Positions 8,056 through 20,372 are shown, counted from the first letter of the stretch. The stretch is 64,000 nucleotides of DNA from BD2-11 clade cluster bacterium bin43 (GCA_002238605.1 MPMR01000003.1:62001-126000); one strand, 5' to 3'. Numbers and translations are program-made. Notes: generated by a model not told the origin, from the sequence alone.

Positions 8056-10179
8056 ATGAAAGCCCTTGCTTCGGCGATTCGAGCACTGCTCGCGGTGCCT
8101 GCGGTATCGTGGAGCCTTCTGGCTTCGGCCGCGCTTGCCTGCGGCCTCATGTGGGGGTCCTGGCAGAACCTGTGCGGCGACTGCCCCTCCATCGCCCAGA
8201 TCCACAACTGGGAGCCCCGGCAGACTTCGAAACTGCTCGCCCGCGACGGACGCATCATCTCGGAGTTCGGCATCCAGCGCCGTACCCCGGTGGCCATCGG
8301 TTCCCTGCCCGCCTATGTCCCGGGAGCCTTCGTCGCGGTGGAGGACAAGCGCTTCTACAGCCACGGCGGCGTGGACCCGATAGGCATAACGCGCGCGGCG
8401 CGCGACCTCGTCCTCACCCGATCCCTGGAGCACGGTGGCGGAAGTACGCTGACGCAGCAGTTGGCGCGCAACATCTGGGATGAGGACATCGGCTTCGAAA
8501 AGCGTCTCGTGCGCAAGCTCAAGGAGGCGCAGGTAGCGCTGGAGCTCGAGCGCGCCTACACGAAGGACCAGATCCTCGAAGCCTACATGAACCAGGTGAA
8601 TTACGACGGGGTGTACGGCATCGAGGCGGCCGCCCGCAAGTACTTCGGCAAACCGGCCACGCAGATAAACCCTGCGGAAGCCGCGCTCCTTGCCGCGATC
8701 CCGAACCGTCCGCGCCGCTACAACCCCTTCCTCAACCCGGAAGAGGCCGGGTCGCGACGCGATCTGGTTCTGCGCCGCATGGCCGAGCAGGGGATCATCA
8801 GCCAGGCTGAGCTGGAACGGTGGTCCGCGGTGCCGCTCCCGACGCCCGGCACCCGCGGCGGGGGCCCGGTTGCGCCCTACTTCGAGGAATGGATAAGGCA
8901 GATCCTTGACGACCGCTACGGCAGCCAGCTCTACACGGCGGGCCTCGAAATCCAGACCACGCTCGACCTGGACCTGCAGTTCCTGGCTGAACGGGCCATG
9001 GAGTGGGGATTCGGCCGCATCGAGGACCGGCCCGGGTTCGATCATCCGCTGTACGAGGAGTTCGCCGAGGCCACCGAAGCCTTCGAAACCCCGTACGTCC
9101 AGGGGGCGATGATTGTCCTGGAGCCCTCGACCGGGGAGGTGCTCGCGATGGTCGGCGGCAGGGATTTCGTCCACTCCAAGTTCAATCGCGCGACGCAGGC
9201 CATGCGCCAGCCGGGCTCGTCCTTCAAGCCCTTCGTCTACGCGGCCGCGGTCGAGAGCGGCATCCCGCCGTCGCACGTCGTGGTCGACGCGCCCTTCGCC
9301 TACATGCAGGTAAGCGGCGAGCCCTGGCTGCCCCAGAACTTCGACGAGATCTTCAAGGGCCGCATGACCATCCGCCAGGGCCTGCGCGAATCGCGCAACA
9401 TGATCGCCATCCGGCTCGGATGGGACGACGTAGGCATCGAGACCGTCGCCCAGATGGCCACCCGTCTCGGCCTGAGCAGCGATATCCCGCGCTTTCCCTC
9501 CACCACCATCGGCTCGGCGGAGGTTCTTCCCATCGACATGGCCAAGGCGTACGCGTCCTTCGCGACCCTGGGCACGCGCGTGGAGCCCCACGGCATCCTG
9601 CGGGTGGAGAACGCCGAGGGTCAGCTGCTCTGGGAGCCGCAGCCGGAGAAGACGCCGGTGATGGACAGCCTGGAAGCGCGGGTCATCGTACACATGCTGG
9701 AGGACGTGGTCGCGGCTGGAACCGGGTACACGGCCGTCCGCATCATCGCCGGCCTCCCGCACGAAGTCCCCGCGGCCGGCAAGACCGGCACGACCAACAA
9801 CTCGACCGATGCGTGGTTCAACGGGTTCACCCCCGACCTGCACGCAATCGTCTGGTACGGAATGGACCAGCCGCAGGAGATCCGCCCCAACTCTACCGGC
9901 GGCGGCGACGCGGCCCCCGTCTGGGGCACCTTCATGCGCAGCGTGTACTACGGGTGGGAGGGCGACGAGATCTATCCCGACATACCCCCGCTGCGGGAGA
10001 TTCCTTCACGCTGGCCGCTGCCGGAGACCCTCCTCCGGCTGGAGGTGGACAACAAGACCGGACTTCTGGCTTCCGAGTGGTGTCCGGAGGTTCAGCGCTA
10101 CCAGGAGATCTTCATTCCGGGGACGGAGCCGACCGAGCCCTGCGACGCCTCGCGCATCTTCGGCGGCGTGCCGCGCTAG
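8056..10179 (+). CDS. Class A penicillin-binding protein 1A (bifunctional transglycosylase/transpeptidase)
   Basis: A 707-residue peptidoglycan synthase. After a short cytoplasmic tail and one membrane segment (residues ~10-37) comes a GT51 glycosyltransferase domain with EDKRFYSHGGVDPIG (catalytic Glu) and GGSTLTQQLARN. The transpeptidase domain has the SxxK motif in QPGSSFKPFVYAAA, the SxN motif in ESRNMIAI and KTGT in AAGKTGTTNNSTDAWFNG. It polymerises lipid II and cross-links the stem peptides at the outer face of the inner membrane. The start at 8056 is chosen because MKALASAIR directly precedes the anchor; its Shine-Dalgarno is weak. The stop overlaps the stop of the convergent thymidine phosphorylase gene in a shared CTAG. 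No UvrB-like or OB-rich extra domain is apparent. Confidence 0.93.
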   Translation: MKALASAIRALLAVPAVSWSLLASAALACGLMWGSWQNLCGDCPSIAQIHNWEPRQTSKLLARDGRIISEFGIQRRTPVAIGSLPAYVPGAFVAVEDKRFYSHGGVDPIGITRAARDLVLTRSLEHGGGSTLTQQLARNIWDEDIGFEKRLVRKLKEAQVALELERAYTKDQILEAYMNQVNYDGVYGIEAAARKYFGKPATQINPAEAALLAAIPNRPRRYNPFLNPEEAGSRRDLVLRRMAEQGIISQAELERWSAVPLPTPGTRGGGPVAPYFEEWIRQILDDRYGSQLYTAGLEIQTTLDLDLQFLAERAMEWGFGRIEDRPGFDHPLYEEFAEATEAFETPYVQGAMIVLEPSTGEVLAMVGGRDFVHSKFNRATQAMRQPGSSFKPFVYAAAVESGIPPSHVVVDAPFAYMQVSGEPWLPQNFDEIFKGRMTIRQGLRESRNMIAIRLGWDDVGIETVAQMATRLGLSSDIPRFPSTTIGSAEVLPIDMAKAYASFATLGTRVEPHGILRVENAEGQLLWEPQPEKTPVMDSLEARVIVHMLEDVVAAGTGYTAVRIIAGLPHEVPAAGKTGTTNNSTDAWFNGFTPDLHAIVWYGMDQPQEIRPNSTGGGDAAPVWGTFMRSVYYGWEGDEIYPDIPPLREIPSRWPLPETLLRLEVDNKTGLLASEWCPEVQRYQEIFIPGTEPTEPCDASRIFGGVPR

Positions 10180-11504
10180 AGCTGCTCGACCCCGGTGGCG
10201 GTTACGCGGTGGGACATCAGAGGCGTCTGCGGCCGGGGTGGCTCCGGAAGGATCGCGATCGCCCGCTCGAGAATCCTCGAAGCCCTGTCGGCGTCCGAGG
10301 GCGTGGCCGCGTAAACGACCCCCAGGGTGCTGCCGGCGGCTATCTCGTCGCCGACGCCGACCTCCAGCCTGAACCCCACTCCACGGTTGATGGTCGCCCC
10401 GAGCCGCGTCCGGCCGCCGCCCAGCTCGACCACTCCGCGGCCCAGCGCCCGAGGATCGATGGCGGCCGCGAATCCGGTCGATGGCGCGCGGACGTAGCGG
10501 CGGACGCGAGCGGAAGGCAGCCTCTCGGGACGATGGATCGCCCGGGTGTCGCCGCCCTGAAGGGCGACCACGCGCGCGAACCGTTCCAGCGGACCGCCCG
10601 AGTCCAGCGTGGCCGCCGCCTGCGCGCGGGCGCTCCCGGCATCGGGCGCCAGACCTCCGACGACCATCATCTGCGCCACGAGGGCGAGCGTGACTTCCCT
10701 CAGGTCCGTGGGACCGCCGCCCGCCAGGCAGTCCAGTGCCTCGGCCACCTCCAGCGCGTTGCCGACGGCCCGCCCAAGGGGACGATCCATCGCGGTCACA
10801 AGGGCAACGGTCTCGACGCCGGCGCGCTTGCCGAGGGTCACCATGGTCCGCGCCAGCTCCAGCGCGCGGTCGATCCCGGGAATGAAGGCGCCGGAGCCCG
10901 CCTTCACGTCGAGCACCAGCCCGGTCAGCCCCTCCGCGAGCTTCTTGCTCATGATGCTGGTCGCGATGAGGGGAATCGACGACACCGTGCCGGTCACCGA
11001 ACGAAGATCGTAGAGCCGGCGGTCGAGGGGCGCGATCTCCGGGGTTTGCCCGATCATCGCGAACCGCTCCCGCTCCACGATCGACACGAAATCGTCGAGC
11101 GCGATATCGGTGCGGAAGCCCGGGATCGATTCGAGCTTGTCGAGGGTGCCGCCCGTGTGGCCGAGACCCCGGCCCGACATCATGGGCACGTAGAGCCCCA
11201 GCTCCGCGGCGAGGGGAGCCAGAACCAGCGAAACCTTGTCTCCGACGCCGCCCGTAGAGTGCTTGTCGACCCGTGGGCCGTCGAGATGGGAGAGATCGAG
11301 AGAGGCTCCCGAGGCGATCATGGTGTGCAGGACGGCGTCCAGCTCGGCGCCCGAAAGCCCCCGGAACCAGACGGCCATGAGGAAGGCCGCCATCTGGTAG
11401 TCGGGGACATCCCCCTCGAGATACGCGCGAAGGAAGGTCTGCAGCTCTCCCGCTTCAAGTGCCTGGCCGGCGCTCTTGCGCTCGATGATGCGAATCGCGC
11501 TCAT
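10176..11504 (-). CDS. deoA: Thymidine / pyrimidine-nucleoside phosphorylase
   Basis: A 442-residue enzyme of pyrimidine salvage that phosphorolyses thymidine or uridine to base plus (deoxy)ribose-1-phosphate. It has the family signature SGRGLGHTGGTLDKLESIPG and the phosphate-binding stretch DKHSTGGVGDKVS, followed by the C-terminal PYNP domain (GGRTRLGATINRGVGF). The start at 11504 (MSAIRIIERKSAGQALEAGE) matches the usual N-terminus. An in-frame ATG at 11558 is possible, and neither has a clear Shine-Dalgarno. Sequence cannot separate the thymidine-specific DeoA from the broader Pdp, so the symbol is tentative. Its functional partners here are the NupC-type transporter and PNP at 28.8-31.3 kb. 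It diverges from ruvX across 127 bp. Confidence 0.88.
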   Translation of the reverse strand: MSAIRIIERKSAGQALEAGELQTFLRAYLEGDVPDYQMAAFLMAVWFRGLSGAELDAVLHTMIASGASLDLSHLDGPRVDKHSTGGVGDKVSLVLAPLAAELGLYVPMMSGRGLGHTGGTLDKLESIPGFRTDIALDDFVSIVERERFAMIGQTPEIAPLDRRLYDLRSVTGTVSSIPLIATSIMSKKLAEGLTGLVLDVKAGSGAFIPGIDRALELARTMVTLGKRAGVETVALVTAMDRPLGRAVGNALEVAEALDCLAGGGPTDLREVTLALVAQMMVVGGLAPDAGSARAQAAATLDSGGPLERFARVVALQGGDTRAIHRPERLPSARVRRYVRAPSTGFAAAIDPRALGRGVVELGGGRTRLGATINRGVGFRLEVGVGDEIAAGSTLGVVYAATPSDADRASRILERAIAILPEPPRPQTPLMSHRVTATGVEQL

Positions 11505-11631
11505 GGGCGGCGCGTGGTCGACGGCGACCGGAGCGGAGTGCGATGTTGTTGGGGTCATTTCGGGTTGTGGCAGCGTGTTACGTTGGGTGGACCCGCGAAA
11601 ACATCCTACACAAACGGGAGAAAAACTGCGC

Positions 11632-12069
11632 ATGCGGGTGCTCGGGATCGACTATGGCGAACGGCGAATCGGGGTCGCTGTCAGCGACCCGACCGGCACC
11701 TTCGCCACGCCCCTGCCCACGCTGACCCGGCGTCGCGGGAAGCGGCCGCCCATGGGCGCCCTCCGGACGCTCGCGCGTGACCACGACGCAATTGCGCTGG
11801 TTGTGGGGCTCCCGCTCGCCGCCGATGGGACCGAGACAGAGTGGTGCGCGGAGGTGCGCCGGTTCGGAGACCGCCTTGGTAGCGGACTGGCGCTCGACGT
11901 GTACTATGTCGACGAGCGCATGACATCCGCCCGCGCGGAGAGGGCCGTGCGCTCGCTGGCATTGCCCCGGCGCAAACGGGAGCAAAAGGAACGCGTGGAC
12001 GCGGCGGCGGCCGCGCTGATTCTGCAGAGATGGCTGGACACGGGAGGAAGGATCGCCTCAAGTGACTAG
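11632..12069 (+). CDS. ruvX: Putative pre-16S rRNA nuclease / Holliday junction resolvase (RuvX/YqgF)
   Basis: A 145-residue RNase-H-fold protein with the expected motifs: MRVLGIDYGERRIGVAVSD (first Asp), VVGLPL, YVDERMTS and a C-terminal KERVDAAAAALILQ holding the last acidic residue. The family completes 16S rRNA 5'-end maturation in E. coli and was first proposed as a Holliday-junction resolvase. The ATG at 11632 is used because GGGAG lies 11 bases upstream and the domain starts there; an in-frame extension upstream has no family similarity. The gene overlaps mltG by 8 bp, so translation is probably coupled. Confidence 0.92.
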   Translation: MRVLGIDYGERRIGVAVSDPTGTFATPLPTLTRRRGKRPPMGALRTLARDHDAIALVVGLPLAADGTETEWCAEVRRFGDRLGSGLALDVYYVDERMTSARAERAVRSLALPRRKREQKERVDAAAAALILQRWLDTGGRIASSD

Positions 12070-13474
12070 AGCGGTGAAGGCCGCGCTGAAGGCCGTCGCC
12101 GGGCTGCTGCGGAGAGCCCGCCATCCCGATCCCGGGTGGGAACGGGCGCGGGCCGTCCTGGCGGTCGTGGCTTCCGGGCTCACGAAGGCCGGTCGGAGGG
12201 CGAGGGTCGCCGCGGGCACTACCGCTTCCATGCTCGAGAGGGCTGCCGCCGTCGCCGCGTCCGCGACCCGTGCGGCGATCCGGCGGGTTGCCGCGCTGGT
12301 GCGGAAGGCCGGCCATCCGGGCGCTGTCTCGGATCGGGCGAGGGCCGCTCGAGGCGCCGCGGCTTCGATGCTCCGGAGGGCCGTGGCCGGAACCGCTTCG
12401 GCCACCCGTGCGGCAACCAGGTGGGGAACGGGCCTGGCCTGGCCGAAGATCGTGCTGGGGGCGGCCACCGGCCTGATCCTGCTCGGCGGCGTGTCGGTGC
12501 TGCTCTGGCTGGCGGCGCCGGTCGAGATCCCCGGCAACGCGCCCGCGGACGGCGAGACCGTGGTGTTCACGGTCGCGCCGGGAGCGACCTTCGGGCAGAT
12601 CACCGACACGCTGGTGGCGCGCGGACTGATTCGGAGACCCTTGCTCTTCCGCGTCTACGGGCGGCTGCGGCGGGACGAGCGCAATGTACGCGCAGGCACA
12701 TACGCGCTCGACGCCGGAACCGGGTGGCCGAGCCTGCTCGACGCCCTGGTCGAGGGCCGGGTCAGGATGGTGGCGGTCACCATTCCGGAAGGCTTCACGC
12801 TTCCCCAGATCGCCACCCGCATCGCCGGCATCACCGAACTCCCCACCGACACCGTTCGCGTCAGGCTGGGAGGCGAAGACGCCCACAACCGCTGGAGTCT
12901 GCCCGGACCGGGGCTGGAGGGCTACCTGTTTCCGGATACCTACCTCTTCGCGGGAGGTGTCCCGCTCGACGCCGTCGTCGACGCGATGACCGAGCGCTAC
13001 CAAGGCTACTGGACGCCCGAGCGGAAGGCCCGGGCCGCGGAACTCGAACTGTCGGAGCGGGAGGTGGTGACGCTGGCGTCGATCATCCAGTCGGAGGCTC
13101 GCGTATCCGACGAAATGCCCGCGATCTCGGCGGTCTACCACAACCGCCTGCGCATCGGCATGCTCCTCCAGGCCGACCCCACCGTGCTGTACGCGCTGGG
13201 CGGCCACCGCCCCCGCCTGCTCTTCGCCGCCATCGACTCGGTGGCCGACAACCCCTACAACACCTATACCCAGGGGGGACTGCCCCCCGGCCCCATCGGG
13301 GCGCCCGGAGCCGCCGCGCTGGACGCCGCGCTCCACCCGGCCGAGGCGGACTACCTGTACTTCGTCGCCAACGCCGACGGCTCGCACACCTTCTCGCGCA
13401 CCCTGACCGAGCACAACCGCGCGGTCGCGCGGTCGCGGCGAGGGGCCGCCGGGGCGGGTCCGGGCGGCGCATGA
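12062..13474 (+). CDS. mltG: Endolytic murein transglycosylase MltG with a long Arg/Ala-rich N-terminal extension
   Basis: A 470-residue inner-membrane lytic transglycosylase that cleaves nascent glycan strands and limits their length. The GTG start at 12062 lies inside ruvX, with GGAGGAAGG about 10 bases before it. Residues 1-128 are a basic, Ala/Arg-rich cytoplasmic extension containing an imperfect duplication (residues ~15-75 and ~78-120). A membrane segment follows (IVLGAATGLILLGGVSVLLWL, ~130-150), then a LysM-like/YceG domain and the catalytic region with IIQSEA (catalytic Glu), ADPTVLYAL and NPYNTY...GLPPGPI. Canonical MltG has only a short cytoplasmic tail. The stop overlaps the thiE start in ATGA. 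Confidence 0.9.
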   Translation: MTRAVKAALKAVAGLLRRARHPDPGWERARAVLAVVASGLTKAGRRARVAAGTTASMLERAAAVAASATRAAIRRVAALVRKAGHPGAVSDRARAARGAAASMLRRAVAGTASATRAATRWGTGLAWPKIVLGAATGLILLGGVSVLLWLAAPVEIPGNAPADGETVVFTVAPGATFGQITDTLVARGLIRRPLLFRVYGRLRRDERNVRAGTYALDAGTGWPSLLDALVEGRVRMVAVTIPEGFTLPQIATRIAGITELPTDTVRVRLGGEDAHNRWSLPGPGLEGYLFPDTYLFAGGVPLDAVVDAMTERYQGYWTPERKARAAELELSEREVVTLASIIQSEARVSDEMPAISAVYHNRLRIGMLLQADPTVLYALGGHRPRLLFAAIDSVADNPYNTYTQGGLPPGPIGAPGAAALDAALHPAEADYLYFVANADGSHTFSRTLTEHNRAVARSRRGAAGAGPGGA

Positions 13475-14121
13475 CCGGCGTTCCGGACCAGCTCCGGGGC
13501 GCGCTCCGCCTGATGGTGATCACCCACCCTCACCCAGGCTGCCGGCGGCCGCTGGCGGAGGTGGTCGAGGCAGTGGTGGCGGCCGGCGCCGGCGCCATCC
13601 AGCTGCGCGACAAGGAAGCGCCGCCCCGCAAACTCCTTGGTCTGGCCCGCCGACTGCGTGCCGTCACCGCCCGCCACGGGGCCCTGCTCATCGTCAACGA
13701 CCGCCTCGACGTCGCGCTGGCGGCAGGCGCGGACGGCGTCCACCTGGGCCCCGATGACGTACCCGTGGCGGCGGCCCGCCGGGTGGTGCCGGGCGGCTTC
13801 CTGCTGGGGCACTCGACCGACGATCCCCGCGTGGCCCGCCGGGCGGAGGCCGATGGCGCCGACTACCTCGGGTGCGGGACCGTCTTCCCCACCGCCAGCA
13901 AGGAGGACGCCGGGGCGGTCATCGGGGTCGGCGGGCTCGCCGCCGTGGCGCGCTCGGTGCACATCCCCGTGCTCGCCATCGGCGGCGTGACCGCCGACCG
14001 CACCCCGCTTCTGGACGGGAGCGGGGCGGGCGGGGTGGCCGTCATTTCGGCGGTGATGGCGGCGGACCGGCCGGCGAACGCGACACGCCGGCTGCGGGAG
14101 GCGGTGGAGGGGTGGGGCTGA
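13471..14121 (+). CDS. thiE: Thiamine-phosphate synthase
   Basis: A 216-residue TIM-barrel enzyme joining HMP-pyrophosphate and thiazole phosphate to give thiamine phosphate. Family motifs are visible: GAGAIQLRDKEAPPR, LLIVNDRLDVALAAGADGVH, LGHSTDDP, YLGCGTVFPTASK and VLAIGGVT. It is translationally coupled to mltG (ATGA overlap at 13471-13474), an unusual partnership because thiE normally sits with other thi genes; thiD is about 14 kb away. No TPP riboswitch was recognised upstream, as expected for an internal operon position. Confidence 0.92.
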   Translation: MTGVPDQLRGALRLMVITHPHPGCRRPLAEVVEAVVAAGAGAIQLRDKEAPPRKLLGLARRLRAVTARHGALLIVNDRLDVALAAGADGVHLGPDDVPVAAARRVVPGGFLLGHSTDDPRVARRAEADGADYLGCGTVFPTASKEDAGAVIGVGGLAAVARSVHIPVLAIGGVTADRTPLLDGSGAGGVAVISAVMAADRPANATRRLREAVEGWG

Positions 14122-14142
14122 CGAGGCGCCGCCGTCCCGCCG

Positions 14143-14958
14143 CTACATCCCGCCCGCTTCCAGGAAGCCCGCCACTTCATCCCCGAACACGCAGAACTCG
14201 CCCAGCGTCCCCGAGTCGGGACCGTGCCAGTCCGAGCCACCGGTCGGGAGCAGGTTCCACGCCCGCGCGATCCGTTCCAGCGAGAGAATGCGCTTGGGTG
14301 AAGTGCGGGGCCGGTAGACCTCGATCCCTCTCAATCCCGCCAGCTTGAGCCCGGGAAGAAGCCCTTCCAGGAGCTCGAAGGGAGGATGGGCCCAAACCGG
14401 AATCCCGCCCGCCTCGACGATGATCCGGATGGCGTCCTCGGCCGAAACGAGGGCCGTGGGGACGTACGCGGGGTGCCGGTTTCCGATGAGCCGGTCGAAC
14501 GCGTCGGGGACGCTGTCCGCATGCCCCGCACCGACCAGGGCGCGCGCGAGATGGGGCCGGCCCAGGCTGCGGCGCGAGGGCCCGGCGATTTCGACCACCG
14601 ACTCATACCGGACGTGAACGCCGCGGACGGCCAGACGCTGGATCATCTCCTGCATCCGCTCTTCGCGCCGGTGGCCCGCCCGGCCCTCGTACGCGCGCAG
14701 CCGCGGCGCCGAGGGATCCACGAAGTAGCCCAGGATGTGGAGCCCCTGACCCGCGTGAACGGAGCTGATTTCGATGCCCGGAATGATCTCGATCGGGACC
14801 CGCGCAGCCGCCCTTCGGGCGTCCTCGAGGCCCTGGGTGGTGTCGTGATCGGTGAGCGCGATCACGTCCAGCCGCCCGGCGGCGGCGGCCTGCACCACGC
14901 CCGACGGCGGCTCGGAGCCGTCCGAGGCCTGGGAGTGCAGGTGGAGGTCCAGGCGCAC
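14143..14958 (-). CDS. PHP-domain metal-dependent phosphoesterase
   Basis: A 271-residue protein of the PHP superfamily. The metal-binding motifs are intact: DLHLHSQASDGS at the N-terminus, ALTDHDTTQG, IPGIEISS, a histidine in VWAHPP and a C-terminal GGSDWHG. Relatives act on nucleoside bisphosphates (5'-3' RNase/pAp phosphatase, RNase AM/TrpH type) or are uncharacterised. It follows atpC by only four bases on the same strand, so it may be read from the ATP synthase operon. That link probably reflects position rather than bioenergetic function. Confidence 0.82.
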   Translation of the reverse strand: MRLDLHLHSQASDGSEPPSGVVQAAAAGRLDVIALTDHDTTQGLEDARRAAARVPIEIIPGIEISSVHAGQGLHILGYFVDPSAPRLRAYEGRAGHRREERMQEMIQRLAVRGVHVRYESVVEIAGPSRRSLGRPHLARALVGAGHADSVPDAFDRLIGNRHPAYVPTALVSAEDAIRIIVEAGGIPVWAHPPFELLEGLLPGLKLAGLRGIEVYRPRTSPKRILSLERIARAWNLLPTGGSDWHGPDSGTLGEFCVFGDEVAGFLEAGGM

Positions 14959-14962
14959 CGGA

Positions 14963-15232
14963 TCAGCCGGGAGAGATGGTGCGCCCCGACTCCGTAAGGA
15001 CGATCACTTCATCGGCGAGGACCTTGAGTACGCCGCCCGCGACCGGATACCGGGCGCTGCCTCCGCCGACGAGGTCCACATTCACGTCTCCGGTTCCGAG
15101 CAGGGTCAGGAAGGGAGCGTGGCTGGGAAGAACGCCCACCTTGCCGTCCCACGCGGGCGCGACCAGCGAAGCGGCCTCGCCCTCGAAAAGGACCCGCTCC
15201 GGGCTTACCACCTTGACGTTGAGGGCACCCAC
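14963..15232 (-). CDS. atpC: ATP synthase epsilon subunit
   Basis: An 89-residue F1 epsilon subunit consisting essentially of the N-terminal beta-sandwich (LNVKVVSPERVLFEGEA, GVLPSHAPFLTLLGTGDV). The C-terminal two-helix inhibitory domain of the ~135-residue E. coli subunit is missing, a common short form that should not inhibit ATP hydrolysis by the usual extended-helix mechanism. It is the last F1 gene, one base after atpD. Confidence 0.93.
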   Translation of the reverse strand: MGALNVKVVSPERVLFEGEAASLVAPAWDGKVGVLPSHAPFLTLLGTGDVNVDLVGGGSARYPVAGGVLKVLADEVIVLTESGRTISPG

Positions 15233-15233
15233 G

Positions 15234-16739
<1,506 letters not shown>

Positions 16740-16746
16740 TTAGGGT

Positions 16747-17607
16747 TTAACCGACGCCCTCCGCCCCTCCGACGATCTCCGCGATCTCCTGCGTGATCTG
16801 CGCCTGGCGGGCCCGGTTGTAGGTGCGGGTGAGGTGTTCGATCATCTCTCCCGCGTTGTCGGTCGCGTTCTTCATGGCGGTGCGGCGCGCGCCCTGCTCG
16901 GCGGCCGCGTTCTCCACCAGCGCCCTGTAGACCATGTTGCGGAGATACAGGGGAATGAGGTCGCGCAACACCCCGACCGCGGTGGGCGACAGGATGAACG
17001 CCTCGGGCGAAAGGGCACCCTCCGACGGTTGCAGCGGCAGCAGCTGACGGGTCCGGGGAGGCGTCGACATGGCGGAGCGGAACTCCGACGAAATCAGGTA
17101 CACCGCGTCGATCTCACCGGCCTCGAAGGCTTCGCGCAGCGATCCGGAGAGCGATTCGGCATCGGCGACGGTCGGGTCGTCGCTGATGTCGGTTCGGCTG
17201 GAAGCGATGGGCTCGCCCCGGAACCGGAAGTAGGCAAGCCCTTTGCGGCCCGCCAGATGCAGATCGACCTCCACTCCGTCGTCCCGAAGCTTCTCGAGCA
17301 GCTGACGCCCCTCGCGAATGAGGTTGGCGTTGAAAGCTCCCGCGAGCCCCCGGTTGGCGGTCGTCAGGAGGATGGCCGCGCGGCGGACCCGCTCCGGCCT
17401 GCGAAGCACCGGCAGGTACTCCGCGTATTCCGGCGCATGGAGGCTGGATACGATGTCGCTCAGTGCCTCGCTGTATGGCCGCGCCGCGTTTACGCGGTCG
17501 GTGGCCCGCTTCAGCTTGGAGGTGGCCACCAACTCCATGGTCCGCGTGATCTGGCGCGTATTCTCTACCGAGCGAATGCGGCGCTTGACATCGCGGGCTC
17601 CGGGCAT
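16747..17607 (-). CDS. atpG: ATP synthase gamma subunit
   Basis: A 286-residue central-stalk subunit. The N-terminal helix (ARDVKRRIRSVENTRQITRT then MELVATSKLKRA) and the C-terminal helix (RRTAMKNATDNAGEMIEHLT) are the conserved coiled-coil arms that rotate inside the hexamer. It starts one base after the atpA stop. Confidence 0.96.
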   Translation of the reverse strand: MPGARDVKRRIRSVENTRQITRTMELVATSKLKRATDRVNAARPYSEALSDIVSSLHAPEYAEYLPVLRRPERVRRAAILLTTANRGLAGAFNANLIREGRQLLEKLRDDGVEVDLHLAGRKGLAYFRFRGEPIASSRTDISDDPTVADAESLSGSLREAFEAGEIDAVYLISSEFRSAMSTPPRTRQLLPLQPSEGALSPEAFILSPTAVGVLRDLIPLYLRNMVYRALVENAAAEQGARRTAMKNATDNAGEMIEHLTRTYNRARQAQITQEIAEIVGGAEGVG

Positions 17608-17608
17608 T

Positions 17609-19189
<1,581 letters not shown>

Positions 19190-19215
19190 GCCTGTCCTCT
19201 GGTGACTCGAAGGCG

Positions 19216-19791
19216 TCAGCCTCCGCCGTTGGTTGTTCCAGTGCCGCCCAGGGATGCCGCCAGCAGCGAGTGGCGCATCCCTTCCAGGCGGCGTCTCAGG
19301 GAGCCGTCGTATACGGTGTCGCCCGCACGCACGACCACCCCACCCAGGATTTCCGGGTGAACCCGGAAGTGGGGAATCGCGGCCCGGCCCAGCAGCTGCG
19401 AGAGCCGGCCGGCGACACTTGCCTGCGCCGTATCGTCGAGCGCGCGCGCCACCGTGACCTCGACGTGGACCCGCTTGCGGTGTTCGTCCAGAAGCTCGTT
19501 GTAGCAGAGCGCGATCTGCTCGAGCAGCGCCTGCCGGCGCTTGTCGACCGTGACCAGCACGAAGCTGAGAAAGTGCCCCGGGACGCGATCCGCGAGAGCG
19601 GTGCGCAGCACCACCTTCTTGTCGGCGGCGGCGATGCGCGGCGTAGCCAGGAAGGTGCGCAGGCCCGGGCTCTCGCTGAGGATTCCGACCAGGGCGGCGA
19701 GCGCGTCCTGGTAGGCTTCCACCCCTTCGTGACGCTCCGCCAGAGCGAAGAGGGTTTCCGCGTAGTTCCTGGCGACGGTCTCTTCCCTCAC
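19216..19791 (-). CDS. atpH: ATP synthase delta subunit
   Basis: A 191-residue OSCP/delta subunit joining the peripheral stalk to the top of F1. It begins [20 protein letters not shown] and has the C-terminal block [20 protein letters not shown] typical of the family. It overlaps atpF by 4 bases (ATGA-type coupling). Confidence 0.94.
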   Translation of the reverse strand: MREETVARNYAETLFALAERHEGVEAYQDALAALVGILSESPGLRTFLATPRIAAADKKVVLRTALADRVPGHFLSFVLVTVDKRRQALLEQIALCYNELLDEHRKRVHVEVTVARALDDTAQASVAGRLSQLLGRAAIPHFRVHPEILGGVVVRAGDTVYDGSLRRRLEGMRHSLLAASLGGTGTTNGGG

Positions 19792-20372
19792 GCGTCGCGC
19801 CCCCTAGCGGTATCGGAGAGCGACGACAGGTAGTCGTTCACCAGCTCGCGGTCTTCCGGCGCGTCCAGACGCTGCCGGACCAGCCTGGAGGCGGCCGCGA
19901 GGGCAAGGCCCACGGTCTCCCTGCGGATCGCCTCGAGCACGGCGTCCCGTTCCACCTCGATCTCGCGCCGCGCGCGTTGCACGATGGCGGCACTCTCCTC
20001 CCGCGCCTTCGCCTCCATCTCACGCCCGAGGCGGGCCGCGGCCTCCTTGGCCTCGGCGATGATGTGCCGTGCCTCGTGGCGGGCCTCATGCAGTTGCAGC
20101 CTGTGCTGGTCGAGCGCGTCGGACGCGTCCCTTCGCAGCCGCGCGGCATCGTCGATGGAGCTCTGGATGTTCTGCTCCCGGGCCTCGAGCGCCTTCAGAA
20201 TCGGACCCCAGGCGAACTTGCCGAGCAGCACGAGCAGAATCAGAAAGACGATCAGCGCCCACAGGCTCAGGCCGGTGTTGATGTCGAACAGGCCCCCGCC
20301 TTCCTGCGCCGCGAGGGGTGTCGGAACGGCCTGGAATGCCGCCATCGCGGCAGCCACCGGTAATGCTCTCAT
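19788..20372 (-). CDS. atpF: ATP synthase b subunit with an N-terminal signal-peptide-like segment
   Basis: A 194-residue peripheral-stalk subunit. The membrane anchor ([20 protein letters not shown]) is followed by the typical [17 protein letters not shown] and a long charged coiled coil. Unlike the ~156-residue E. coli protein, about 30 residues precede the anchor: a hydrophobic stretch ([20 protein letters not shown]) ending in AAQEGG, which looks like a cleavable signal peptide. The mature N-terminus would then face the periplasm, as for ordinary b subunits. Confidence 0.92.
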   Translation of the reverse strand: MRALPVAAAMAAFQAVPTPLAAQEGGGLFDINTGLSLWALIVFLILLVLLGKFAWGPILKALEAREQNIQSSIDDAARLRRDASDALDQHRLQLHEARHEARHIIAEAKEAAARLGREMEAKAREESAAIVQRARREIEVERDAVLEAIRRETVGLALAAASRLVRQRLDAPEDRELVNDYLSSLSDTARGRDA

